From Thioclava marina (GTDB lineage: Bacteria; Pseudomonadota; Alphaproteobacteria; Rhodobacterales; Rhodobacteraceae): 64,000 nt of DNA. Positions 36,063-44,544 of the stretch are shown here, one piece after another. Numbering within the stretch: position 1 is the stretch's first letter; every line of letters starts with the position of its first letter. Made by a program: the position numbers and the translations under genes. Below the pieces are notes generated by a model. The model did no database searches. It saw nothing but the letters and a program-made list of their open reading frames with translations, and had not been told where the DNA came from. The stretch lies in the NCBI RefSeq assembly GCF_002020135.1, contig NZ_MPZS01000002.1, positions 558,001 to 622,000 on the forward strand, written 5' to 3'.

Positions 36063-37140
36063 AGTTCCCGCAAAACTTAAACCGCTTATCCTTTCGGACA
36101 CTGCGACCATCCGCGACGCAATGGAGACGATTGACCGTGGCGCGCGCCAGATCGCTCTAGTCTCCGATGCCGAAGGCCGATTGCGTGCCACCATCACCGA
36201 CGGCGACATTCGTCGCGGACTGCTGCGCGGGATCGATCTGGACGCGCCGGTCACTGAGGTCATGCACACTGGTTTCACGGCTGTCACTGAGGCGGAAGGG
36301 CACAAAGCAGCGCTCGAACTGATGCAGGCGCGTGGGTTGCACCAGGTGCCAATCCTAGACAGCGAAGGTCACTTGATCGATCTTGCCCTTCAGGAAGAAG
36401 CCCTAGGGATCCCGCGCCGCAGCACCCGCGTGATCCTGATGGCGGGCGGGCTAGGCACCCGATTACGGCCGCTGACCGAGACCGTCCCCAAACCGATGCT
36501 GTGTATCGGCGGAAAGCCGATCCTCGAGCTGATCTTGCGCAATTTCACCGATCAGGGCTTTCACGAATTCACCATCTCGCTCAACTACAGAGGAGAGATG
36601 ATTCGCGACTACTTTGGAAATGGAAGCCGGTTCAACGCGCGCATTGACTATGTCGAGGAAACCAAGAGGATGGGCACCGCCGGGGCCCTATCGCTGCTGA
36701 GCGAACGCCCGTCCGAACCCTTCATCGTGATGAACAGCGATCTGCTGACGGCGATCCCGTTCGATGCGCTGGTCCGGTTCCATCAGGAGACTGGGGCGAC
36801 CGGGACGATGTGCGCCCGTGATTTTCAAATGCAGGTCCCCTATGGCGTGATCGAGGTCGAGGACACCGCGCTCCGACGTATCGTCGAGAAGCCAACCTAT
36901 TCGCATTTCGTCAATGCAGGGATCTATGTGCTGTCGCCCGATGCGCTCGATTACGTTGAAATCGACGTCTTCCTCGACATGCCGACCCTATTCGAACGGA
37001 TGATCGCCAACGGTGACACAGCATCGGTCTTTCCAATCCAGGAATACTGGATGGACATCGGCAGGATGGAGGACCTGCACCGGGCGCGCGACGAGTTCGA
37101 CGACGTCTTCGGCCCAGTTTCGGGGAAAGACCTTGACTAA
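36055..37140 (+). CDS. ptmE: PtmE-like CBS-domain sugar-1-phosphate nucleotidyltransferase
   Basis: A 361-aa protein. Two N-terminal CBS motifs (residues ~1-115: TIRDAMETIDRGARQIALVSDAEGRLRATITDGDIRRGLL) are followed by a nucleotidyltransferase domain (VILMAGGLGTRLRPLTETVPKPML, MNSDLLTAIPF). This fusion matches PtmE, the glucosamine-1-phosphate guanylyltransferase that feeds the GDP-linked legionaminic acid route in Campylobacter. The substrate is inferred from architecture and gene order. It overlaps its neighbours by 8 bp on both sides. Confidence 0.83.
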   Translation: MTEVPAKLKPLILSDTATIRDAMETIDRGARQIALVSDAEGRLRATITDGDIRRGLLRGIDLDAPVTEVMHTGFTAVTEAEGHKAALELMQARGLHQVPILDSEGHLIDLALQEEALGIPRRSTRVILMAGGLGTRLRPLTETVPKPMLCIGGKPILELILRNFTDQGFHEFTISLNYRGEMIRDYFGNGSRFNARIDYVEETKRMGTAGALSLLSERPSEPFIVMNSDLLTAIPFDALVRFHQETGATGTMCARDFQMQVPYGVIEVEDTALRRIVEKPTYSHFVNAGIYVLSPDALDYVEIDVFLDMPTLFERMIANGDTASVFPIQEYWMDIGRMEDLHRARDEFDDVFGPVSGKDLD

Positions 37141-38176
37141 AATTCACCGTGTGCTTGTTGCTGGGCTCGGCAGCATAGGGCGGCGACACCTGCGGTTGGT
37201 CCGTGCCCGGCTGCCGGAAGCGCAGATCATGGTCCTGCGCCATTCCGGTTGCAGCGAGTCCGTGGTGGGAGCGGACTTCTGTACAACCGAGCTCGAAGAA
37301 GCGCTCGACTTCGCCCCGCAGGTCGCGGTGATCGCCACTCCTGCACCCTACCATGCAGCGCCAGCAATCGCCTTGGTGCGAGCCGGAACGCATATCCTTG
37401 TGGAAAAGCCGATGGCGGCAAGCGCCGCAGACGCCCGGGCTCTTGCAGCCGAGGCGCAGGCGACTGGGGTCGTCTTGCAAGTCGGCTACAATCTGCGTTT
37501 CCTCGAAAGCCTCGCAACGTTTCGCGCCGCCGTGCTCGGCGGCGAGATCGGGCGAGTGGGCTCGGTGCGCGCGGAGGTGGGGCAGTATCTCCCCGACTGG
37601 CGTCCAGGCACCGATTTCCGCGCCGGGGTTTCCGCCCGGTCCGAGCTTGGCGGCGGCGCGCTGCTGGAGCTCAGCCACGAGATCGACTACCTGCGCTGGA
37701 TCTTCGGGGAGGTCACCCGGCTCCGCGGCTGGCTGGGCCAGCAAGGCGGGCTCGGAATCGATGTCGAGGACACTGTCCACATGCTGCTCGAATTCGCGAG
37801 TCCGCTGCCCGACCGTTCCGACGGGGCCGCGCCAGTCGCGGTGGTGACCCTCGATTTCATCCGCCGCGACACGCTGCGCCGCTGCACCGCGATCGGAGAG
37901 ACCGGAACGCTAACTTGGGACGGCGTTTCCTCGCAGCTTCGACTGGCGCGGCCCGGCGCGGCCGAGGTTCTGCTTTTCGACCGCAAGCCGGAGCGCGATG
38001 CCACCTATGTCGCCCAACTTGACGCCTTCCTCGCCAGTATCGCCACCGGTTCCCCAGTGGTGGTGCCCGGCACTGACGGGGCCGCAGTGATGGAGATCGT
38101 TGAAGCGGTGCGCCATTCGCACGCCACCGACGGGCGCGCACAGGTGCCCGAGATCAAGGCGCAGGTGCGACCATGA
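37133..38176 (+). CDS. ptmF: PtmF-like Gfo/Idh/MocA-family oxidoreductase (TTG start)
   Basis: A 347-aa NAD(P)-dependent oxidoreductase with VLVAGLGSIGRRHLRLV (Rossmann), EKPMAASAADARAL (catalytic Lys region) and a C-terminal substrate domain. It corresponds in position to PtmF, which acts in the early GDP-GlcNAc branch of the Campylobacter pathway. No ATG fits: the TTG at 37133 lies 10 bp after GGGGAAAG and overlaps the ptmE stop by 8 bp, like the other junctions here. Confidence 0.78.
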   Translation: MTKIHRVLVAGLGSIGRRHLRLVRARLPEAQIMVLRHSGCSESVVGADFCTTELEEALDFAPQVAVIATPAPYHAAPAIALVRAGTHILVEKPMAASAADARALAAEAQATGVVLQVGYNLRFLESLATFRAAVLGGEIGRVGSVRAEVGQYLPDWRPGTDFRAGVSARSELGGGALLELSHEIDYLRWIFGEVTRLRGWLGQQGGLGIDVEDTVHMLLEFASPLPDRSDGAAPVAVVTLDFIRRDTLRRCTAIGETGTLTWDGVSSQLRLARPGAAEVLLFDRKPERDATYVAQLDAFLASIATGSPVVVPGTDGAAVMEIVEAVRHSHATDGRAQVPEIKAQVRP

Positions 38177-38883
38177 CTCTGACAGCATTCATCTTCGCCC
38201 GCGGCGGTTCGAAAGGGCTGCCGGGCAAAAATATTCGCCCCTTCGCGGGCAAGCCGCTGATCGGCTGGGCGGTGGAACAGGCGCTTGCGGTGGAACGGAT
38301 CGGCCGGGTGATCGTCTCGACCGACAGCGCGGAAATTGCCGAGGCCGCCCGGACCCATGGGGCCGAGGTGCCCTTCATGCGCCCCGAGACGCTGGCTGGC
38401 GACCTGACGCCTGAGATACTGGCCTGGCGCCATGCGCTCGAATTTCTCCGCCAAACAGAGGGAACGATGCCCGAGACTTTCATCTCGGTGCCGGCAACCT
38501 CGCCCCTGCGCCTGCCCGAGGACATCGACGCCTGCCTCGACGAATACGCGCGCAGCGGTGCCGACGTGGTGCTGAGCGTGGCCCCGGCGCATCGCAGCCC
38601 CTGGTTTAATATGGTAAAACGCCGCCCCGAGGGCGGTTTCAGCCTAGTAAACGACGATGGTCGCGGCCGGCGCATCGCGCGCCGCCAAGACGCCCCCGAG
38701 GTCTTTGACATAACGACCGTCGCCTATGTCGCGCGCTCTGGCTATGTCATGCAGCACGACGACTTGTTTTCCGGACGCGTCTCGGCGGCGGTGGTGCCGG
38801 TCGAGCGCACCGCCGACATCGACACGCAGCTTGATTTCGAAGTTGCGGAACTGCTGATGAAGAAAAGACTGGAGCACGGATGA
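38173..38883 (+). CDS. legF: LegF/NeuA-type CMP-nonulosonate cytidylyltransferase
   Basis: A 236-aa enzyme with the CMP-sialate synthetase signature FARGGSKGLPGKNIRPFAGKPLIGW, VSTDSAEIAEAA, VPATSPLRLPEDIDACL and a C-terminal DIDTQLDFEVAELLM. It activates the finished nonulosonic acid with CTP for transfer. It overlaps ptmF and ptmA by 4 bp each (ATGA). Confidence 0.93.
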   Translation: MTLTAFIFARGGSKGLPGKNIRPFAGKPLIGWAVEQALAVERIGRVIVSTDSAEIAEAARTHGAEVPFMRPETLAGDLTPEILAWRHALEFLRQTEGTMPETFISVPATSPLRLPEDIDACLDEYARSGADVVLSVAPAHRSPWFNMVKRRPEGGFSLVNDDGRGRRIARRQDAPEVFDITTVAYVARSGYVMQHDDLFSGRVSAAVVPVERTADIDTQLDFEVAELLMKKRLEHG

Positions 38884-39683
38884 ACCACCTTGCCAGCATG
38901 ATGTCGCTCGTCGGTCGGCGCGCGCTGATCACCGGCGGCACAGGCCATATCGCCACAGCGATGGCCGAAACCCTGGCTGAGCTGGGCGCGGCGGTGGTGC
39001 TCGTTGATCTCGACCTTGGCCGGCTCGATGCGCTCGCGGAGCGGCTTCGCACCGATTTCGGTGTGGCCGTGACCACCCATGCCTGCAACCTTGAGGACGA
39101 GACCGAGCGGGCCGAGATGATCGCCGAAGTCACTGGCGACGAACATGGACTTGATGTCCTAGTGAACAACGCCGCATTCGTGGGCACTTCCGGGCTTGGC
39201 GGATGGGTGGTGCCCTTCGAACAGCAGAGTCTCGACACTTGGCGGCGCGCCTTCGAAGTCAACCTAACTGCGGCCTTCCACCTGTCGCAGGGTTTACTGC
39301 CGTTGTTGCGGGCCAAAGCGCGCGGCTCGATCATCAATATTGGCTCGATCTACGGCGAACTTGGCCCCGACTGGAGCCTTTATGAGGGCACCTCGATGGG
39401 CAATCCAGCCGCCTACGGTGCCTCCAAAGGCGGTTTGTTCCAGTTCACCCGCTGGCTTGCCGCTACCGTTGCACCGGAGGTGCGGGTCAACGCTATCTCG
39501 CCCGGCGGTGTGGCGCGTGACCAACCCGGGTGCTTCGTCGAAAGATATGTCGCGCGCACACCGATGCGGCGGATGGCCTCGGAGAACGATTTCCGCGGCG
39601 CCGCGGCCTATCTCGCTGGCGACGCTGCAGCCTATGTCACCGGGCAGGTGCTTCGGGTCGACGGCGGCTGGGGCATCTGGTAA
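38880..39683 (+). CDS. ptmA: PtmA-like short-chain dehydrogenase
   Basis: A 267-aa SDR. The nucleotide-binding loop is ALITGGTGHIATAMAETLAELGA (TGxxxxIA instead of the usual TGxxxGIG). The catalytic residues are in INIGSIYG and AAYGASKGGLFQF (YxxxK), and the family C-terminus YVTGQVLRVDGGWGIW is intact. The position after legF matches PtmA in Campylobacter, which is needed for legionaminic acid synthesis. It starts at the ATGA overlap with legF. Confidence 0.85.
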   Translation: MNHLASMMSLVGRRALITGGTGHIATAMAETLAELGAAVVLVDLDLGRLDALAERLRTDFGVAVTTHACNLEDETERAEMIAEVTGDEHGLDVLVNNAAFVGTSGLGGWVVPFEQQSLDTWRRAFEVNLTAAFHLSQGLLPLLRAKARGSIINIGSIYGELGPDWSLYEGTSMGNPAAYGASKGGLFQFTRWLAATVAPEVRVNAISPGGVARDQPGCFVERYVARTPMRRMASENDFRGAAAYLAGDAAAYVTGQVLRVDGGWGIW

Positions 39684-39739
39684 GGCGCGATGGAAATGAC
39701 GATGCAGACGGTCTCGTACCTCGCGAAGGTATCTAGAAG

Positions 39740-40288
39740 ATGTTCGCGCTGATTAAACGGCTTCGCTTCTGGGCCACCGCACCTCGGATAGGACCGGACA
39801 TGCCACTGACCCACTGGACGCTATATTTCCCTACACTGGGGTCGCGACTGGCACGCCGCCGGCTTGCCCATTTCGGCAAGGGGGCGGAGATCCGCCCCCA
39901 TGTCTATCTGGTCGCAACTGACCGGATCTCGCTTGGCGAACGCGTAGTGCTGCGCCCGAACACGACTCTCATGGCCGAGAATGCTCACATCAGCATCGGA
40001 AACGGTACGCTGGTTGGGGGCAATGTACATTTCTACGTCGCGAACCATCGTTTCGACGACCCGGAGGTGCCAATCATCGATCAGGGCCACTACCCAGCCC
40101 GCGATATCGTCGTCGAGGAAGACGCATGGATTGGGGCCAACGTGACAGTGCTCTCCGGGGTGCGAATCGGCCGTCACGCGGTTATCGCGGCCGGCAGCGT
40201 GGTCACCCGCGACGTGCCGTCCTTCACCGTTTGGGCCGGGGTGCCAGCACGCCAGATCAAGACGATCGGCGGTGAAGCCAATGACTAA
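39740..40288 (+). CDS. Hexapeptide-repeat acyltransferase (CysE/LacA/NodL type)
   Basis: A 182-aa left-handed beta-helix transferase. It shows repeats such as ISLGERVVLRPNTTLMAENAHISIGNGTLVGGNVHFYVANHRFDD and the acetyl-CoA part IVVEEDAWIGANVTVLSGVRIGRHAVIAAGSVVTRDVPSFTVWAGVPARQIK. It probably O-acetylates a sugar of the repeat unit; the target is unknown. A 56-bp gap separates it from ptmA, and it overlaps the next gene by 8 bp. Confidence 0.85.
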   Translation: MFALIKRLRFWATAPRIGPDMPLTHWTLYFPTLGSRLARRRLAHFGKGAEIRPHVYLVATDRISLGERVVLRPNTTLMAENAHISIGNGTLVGGNVHFYVANHRFDDPEVPIIDQGHYPARDIVVEEDAWIGANVTVLSGVRIGRHAVIAAGSVVTRDVPSFTVWAGVPARQIKTIGGEAND

Positions 40289-41240
40289 GACCGTCCTCGT
40301 CCTCAACAATCCGTCCTCAATCTCGATCCTGTTCACCCCCTTGCGCGCGCAGGTAGACGAGATTTGGATCGAACGCGGCGCGAGTGAAAAGCTCGACCGT
40401 GGCATCAGCCAAGCCCTGCGAGTGCTAAATATCGGCCACGATCTCCCGATCCGCAATATGGACACGAAGAACCTGTTTTCCGCCGGGCGCAAACGTCTTG
40501 GAAAGGTAGTCACCTACCGGCGCATCGCCGCAGAGATCGACTCGATCTGCCGCCACACCGGCGTCACGGAAATAGTCTGCAGCACGACCAGCGCCTTCCG
40601 CCTTGCCCGGGTGCCCAGGCTTCATGTCGTCGATCATGGTGCCGGTGACTACCTGCGCACCCGGCGGCAGACCCGCGCCGAACGGCTGAAATACGCTTGG
40701 CTCTATTCTGGACCAGCCTTGCGGACGTTCAGTTATTACGCTTTCCTGCCTTTGTCAGGGCGGGTCCACCTGCCGCTCGAACGTACGCTGATCCACGAGC
40801 GCGTCTCCAGACTCGAACATCCCTTCGCACCCGGTCGGGTCTCGGTGATCCTGCTGGTATATCCGCTGATCCCGCTCGACGAGCAGTTGCACCGCTTGCA
40901 CTTGGCGATGGCTGGCACGCCCTATGAGGTCTATCTCAAGGGGCATCATTTCGATCCGCAGCAGTTTCCCAAGCGCGGCAAGTCCGATGGCGACTTGCCG
41001 GCACTGCGGAAGCTGCCGGAAAGCCTCGACGTCCTGCCGGCTGAATTCCTTATTTGGGGCTTCGATGCCGAGCTGCGGCTGGGCGCTTTCGAATCAACCG
41101 CGCTGTGGAACATCGGCGCAGACGTCGCCGATCGGGTCATTCCCCTCGCGCAGCGCGACGAAATCCTCGCGCTACCCGGGCCCTATGGCTCCGGGTTGGC
41201 CTCGCTCGAATCCGACCTCGGCTATTCCCCGTTCCGATGA
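40281..41240 (+). CDS. Polysialyltransferase-like glycosyltransferase (putative nonulosonate transferase)
   Basis: A 319-aa protein without membrane segments. The N-terminal half starts with a Rossmann-like VLVLNNPSSISILFTPL and has RLHVVDHGAGDYLRTRRQT. The second half has SVILLVYPLIPLDEQLHRL and YEVYLKGHHFDPQQFP, a pattern like the donor-binding KxHP region of bacterial sialyl-/polysialyltransferases. Encoded right after the CMP-sugar genes, it is the best candidate to transfer legionaminic acid. Family assignment is tentative. ATG 40281 overlaps the previous stop. Confidence 0.5.
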   Translation: MTKTVLVLNNPSSISILFTPLRAQVDEIWIERGASEKLDRGISQALRVLNIGHDLPIRNMDTKNLFSAGRKRLGKVVTYRRIAAEIDSICRHTGVTEIVCSTTSAFRLARVPRLHVVDHGAGDYLRTRRQTRAERLKYAWLYSGPALRTFSYYAFLPLSGRVHLPLERTLIHERVSRLEHPFAPGRVSVILLVYPLIPLDEQLHRLHLAMAGTPYEVYLKGHHFDPQQFPKRGKSDGDLPALRKLPESLDVLPAEFLIWGFDAELRLGAFESTALWNIGADVADRVIPLAQRDEILALPGPYGSGLASLESDLGYSPFR

Positions 41241-42508
41241 CCGGCCCGTCGACGTCACATCCATCAGAGGACAGCGGCCCCTTTGGCCACCTCGAACCTG
41301 TGACGGGAAGGTACGCCCCGCTCGGGCGTGCACGTGGACGGCGAACGGGCGTGAAGCGCATGCCGGTGCGGCAGGTGGCGACGGTGATCGTGATCCTCAC
41401 AATTCTTTTTCCCTACATTCGCGTGCTCCCGCTGCCCACCGATGTGCAGCCGAATTTCCTGATCGCGATCATCATCTGCAGCCCCTTGTTACTCTCGGTG
41501 CGGCTCAACGAGCTTGTGGTCTTTGTCGGCATCCTGTGCCTTCTCCTATCCTATACGATTGCCAATCCAGAAATGCAGAGTTTCCGCGGCTGGCCGGCCT
41601 ATCTGACACCGCCGCTCGTCCTGTTTTTTACACGATCCGTCTTGTCGAAACCCGAAAGCGCGCCGATGCTAGAAACTGTCATCCGGCGCAGCTTCTACAT
41701 CTGGGTCGGGTTCGGCGCCCTGCAACTCGTGACCCATTCTGCCATTGTGCAGTTGACACTGCGAACGAGCACCTCGGCCGATCGGGGGTGGATGTCCTTC
41801 TCCGGCGAGCCGAGCGCCTATGCCTCCGTCCTGTTTCTGTTCGCCGCCTATTTCGTGGTGAAGCAGAGCTACGTGAGCGCCGGGATCGCCCTTCTTACCG
41901 TGCTGGTGGTGGCTCAGTCGGCCGTTGGCCTCGTCTATTTCGTGATTCTCGCCCTCGCGTGGTTGGGAGTGCGGGCCCATAACCACGTCCTTCTGGTTGC
42001 CATTATCGTGATCCTGGTCGTGGTCGTCATGACCACAGTCGATCCGCAATACGTGCTCGACAAGTTGCCGCGAAGTCGTCGAATCACTCGCTTGATCGAA
42101 ATCCTGCTTTCGCCCGACGCGCAACTGGACGACATTAGCATTACCAGCCGTGCATCCGATCTGGATGCGGCCTACGACACCTTGATCAACGGCTCCCCCT
42201 TTGGTCACGGCCTTGGCGGCGTTCGCCTGAAAAGCGGCTGGGGTTCTTATGTCTATGAACTCGGCTGGTTCGGTTTCGCTCTCGCATCTGGCTGGATTGT
42301 CTTCTTTCTGCGCCAAGCCACTCGGATGGGGCGCGACGCGCTTGCAGCGACGGTCGCGATCATCGCGATGCTGTTCTCATCGACCCCACTGGCGATGCCG
42401 ATGGCGAGCTTCATCGTCTTGGCGATCATCCTTGCGCCACCAGACAGCGCCACGCCAGATCGGCGCGGACGCTGGCGCCGGATCGGGGTTCGGTCCGCCC
42501 ATGCGTAA
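41237..42508 (+). CDS. wzy: Wzy-like O-antigen/capsule polymerase
   Basis: A 423-aa polytopic membrane protein with about ten hydrophobic helices (from VATVIVILTILFPYIRVL to MASFIVLAIILA). It has a large periplasmic loop (about 285-335) containing GSPFGHGLGGVRLKSGWGSYVYELGWFGF, typical of Wzy polymerases. It would join lipid-linked repeat units at the periplasmic face. The ATG at 41237 overlaps the previous stop (ATGA); the longer open frame lies inside that gene. Confidence 0.82.
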   Translation: MTGPSTSHPSEDSGPFGHLEPVTGRYAPLGRARGRRTGVKRMPVRQVATVIVILTILFPYIRVLPLPTDVQPNFLIAIIICSPLLLSVRLNELVVFVGILCLLLSYTIANPEMQSFRGWPAYLTPPLVLFFTRSVLSKPESAPMLETVIRRSFYIWVGFGALQLVTHSAIVQLTLRTSTSADRGWMSFSGEPSAYASVLFLFAAYFVVKQSYVSAGIALLTVLVVAQSAVGLVYFVILALAWLGVRAHNHVLLVAIIVILVVVVMTTVDPQYVLDKLPRSRRITRLIEILLSPDAQLDDISITSRASDLDAAYDTLINGSPFGHGLGGVRLKSGWGSYVYELGWFGFALASGWIVFFLRQATRMGRDALAATVAIIAMLFSSTPLAMPMASFIVLAIILAPPDSATPDRRGRWRRIGVRSAHA

Positions 42509-42547
42509 CCGCCTGTCCGCAACCTGCCCCACCTAGAAGGTGCCTAA

Positions 42548-43318
42548 ATGTTCTCCATCGTGACCGCGACCATGAAGTTGGCGCCCGAAGAGCTTGCGCC
42601 GATCCTCGCCACCTATGACGCCTTCGCAGCAAAGGGTCTGGCTTTCGAACTCATCGTGCAGGACAACTGCTCGGGCGAGGCGGTCCTGGCAGAGCTGCGG
42701 CAGCGTCCCTATGTCAAGCTCGTCAGCGCGACAGACACAGGGATTTACGATGCCTGGAACCAAGCGCTGCCCCGCGTCTCGGGCGATTGGGTCGGGTTTC
42801 TCGGGATCGACGACCTGCCTTCGCTTGAGTGGGTAGCCTTTGCCTCTTCTCATATTCCGCCGAACGAACCATCAGTCTTGGCTTGCGACGTTAGTTTAGA
42901 AGACGCATCCCACACCCGGGTCGGTGTCTTCAGAAACCCCCGGGTCGGCACACTCAACACTCGCGCTAATGCCTTCGCACATCCCGGTCTCGCGGTCGCG
43001 AGCTCAATTTTCCAGAACCGTCGCTTTCCCGAGCAGTATCGCATCATCGGGGACTTGGTGTTCTACGCGCAGTTCCGCCAGTTACCCGTCGCCGGGCATC
43101 TAGGCGCCGTGGGGGTTTCAATGAGACTCGGAGGAATATCTAACAGCCCAATAGGGGCGCGAAGGGTTCTGCGGGAATATCTGAACGCAGTGAGCAATGG
43201 AGATATCCAGCCCTACTTTCCACTGATCGCGAAGCGTCTTATCGCAGCTGCGCTGAGCCTACTTCCTGCGCTTTACGTCCGCGCACAGAGACGGCGCTGG
43301 CGTACTTTCGGAGAATAA
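42548..43318 (+). CDS. Family 2 glycosyltransferase
   Basis: A 256-aa GT-A glycosyltransferase: MFSIVTATMK, FELIVQDNCSGE, DTGIYDAWNQALPRVSGDWVGFLGIDD (the DD is the nucleotide-sugar/metal site) and SMRLGGISNSPIG. It belongs to the same subfamily as GT copies 1 and 2 (DKGIYDALNKG, KMRLGGVSNRN) but is clearly diverged. It should add one sugar of the repeat unit in the cytoplasm. Confidence 0.87.
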   Translation: MFSIVTATMKLAPEELAPILATYDAFAAKGLAFELIVQDNCSGEAVLAELRQRPYVKLVSATDTGIYDAWNQALPRVSGDWVGFLGIDDLPSLEWVAFASSHIPPNEPSVLACDVSLEDASHTRVGVFRNPRVGTLNTRANAFAHPGLAVASSIFQNRRFPEQYRIIGDLVFYAQFRQLPVAGHLGAVGVSMRLGGISNSPIGARRVLREYLNAVSNGDIQPYFPLIAKRLIAAALSLLPALYVRAQRRRWRTFGE

Positions 43319-43320
43319 CC

Positions 43321-44544
43321 CTGTTAGCGCGCCTCTTTTCCCTTACCCTTCGAGGTTCCGCCTTGGCGGGCAAGCTTGTCGTTTTTCTTGCGTTAGCACG
43401 TTTCCTCGGCAATGCGGAGGTCGGCACCTTTGGTTTGATCGCGGTAACCGTCGCTTATGGCACCTTTATCACCGGCATGGAGTTCTACAACTATACAGTG
43501 CGAGATGTAGCTAGGAGCTCGCACGCGCAGCAGGCTAGCGCGATACTCAACCATATCAGCCTTGTCGGTTCGTTGCAGTTTATGCTCTCATCAGGGGTTC
43601 TCCTGGCTTGGGGCGCGGGTCTCCTAAACTTCAAATTCACCCTTTTGACTCTCGCACTAACCGTGATGGAGCAATGGGCTCAAGAAGGATACCGCATTTT
43701 GGTCGCACTCTCGCGGCCAGTGCTCGCCAGCGTCACCTTATTTCTACGTCAAGGTATTTGGGTTTTTGCGGTCATTCTCGGGCTATTCTTTTTTCCGAAC
43801 CTTCGGACGCTAGATTTCGTTCTCTACTGCTGGATCTGCGGCGTAACGATTTCAGCGTTGGTTGCGGGGTTCGCCGTCTTTCAAGATTTCGGATTGTCGT
43901 GGGATTCGCGGATCGACATTCAGTGGATCGCTCGAGGCCTTCCTGTCGCACTTGTGTTCTTCGGCGCTGCCTTTGGCTTGAGAACTATTAATTTCCTCGA
44001 TCGTTCTTTCCAAGCGAAACTCGGCAGCGACGCTTCGCTAGCAGCTTACGTCCTTTTCTTCGGCCTAGCGATTTCGCTGATCTCCGTGCTGGACGCAGGA
44101 ATATTTTCATTCGGTTTACCCAAGATTATCGCTGCAGGACGAGGCAGTTCGCACGACCTTCGTCGGGAAGTGAAAAACCTTCTCAAACCAACACTTGTCG
44201 CAACCGGGATCTTTATTTGCGGTGGCGCGGTCTTCTTTGAGTTTGGCCTCAATCTTCTTGGAATTGGCCGCTACGCCGAGTATGGAACAATTTTCTACGC
44301 CCTTATTGTTTCCGTAACATTGCAAGCATGGTCGATGGTGCCCCATTTTGGGCTATACGCCCTTCATCGTGAGAAACTAATCATGTACGGCCATCTCTTT
44401 GCACTAGCATTGTTCGTTCTCTTCACTCTTTCCTGGAGCGGCTCACCTGAAACCGCAGTTGCCTTCGCTCGCGCTGCGGCCTTTGCTTTCCTTTTGGCAT
44501 GGAAGGCCTTTTTCTTTATCTTCTCTGTGCGGAAAGTTTCATGA
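43321..44544 (+). CDS. wzx: Wzx-like polysaccharide flippase (probable CTG start)
   Basis: A 407-aa MATE/MOP-superfamily protein with about 12 transmembrane helices (LARLFSLTLRGSALAGKLVVFLALARFLGNAEVGTFGLIAVTVA at the N-terminus is typical). It flips undecaprenyl-linked repeat units. No ATG or GTG fits. The conserved N-terminus begins at a CTG (43321), 7 nt after GGAG; the first conventional alternative is TTG 43363, which would remove half of the first helix region. Its codons and lower GC differ from the upstream genes, as is usual for Wzx. Confidence 0.83.
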   Translation: MLARLFSLTLRGSALAGKLVVFLALARFLGNAEVGTFGLIAVTVAYGTFITGMEFYNYTVRDVARSSHAQQASAILNHISLVGSLQFMLSSGVLLAWGAGLLNFKFTLLTLALTVMEQWAQEGYRILVALSRPVLASVTLFLRQGIWVFAVILGLFFFPNLRTLDFVLYCWICGVTISALVAGFAVFQDFGLSWDSRIDIQWIARGLPVALVFFGAAFGLRTINFLDRSFQAKLGSDASLAAYVLFFGLAISLISVLDAGIFSFGLPKIIAAGRGSSHDLRREVKNLLKPTLVATGIFICGGAVFFEFGLNLLGIGRYAEYGTIFYALIVSVTLQAWSMVPHFGLYALHREKLIMYGHLFALALFVLFTLSWSGSPETAVAFARAAAFAFLLAWKAFFFIFSVRKVS

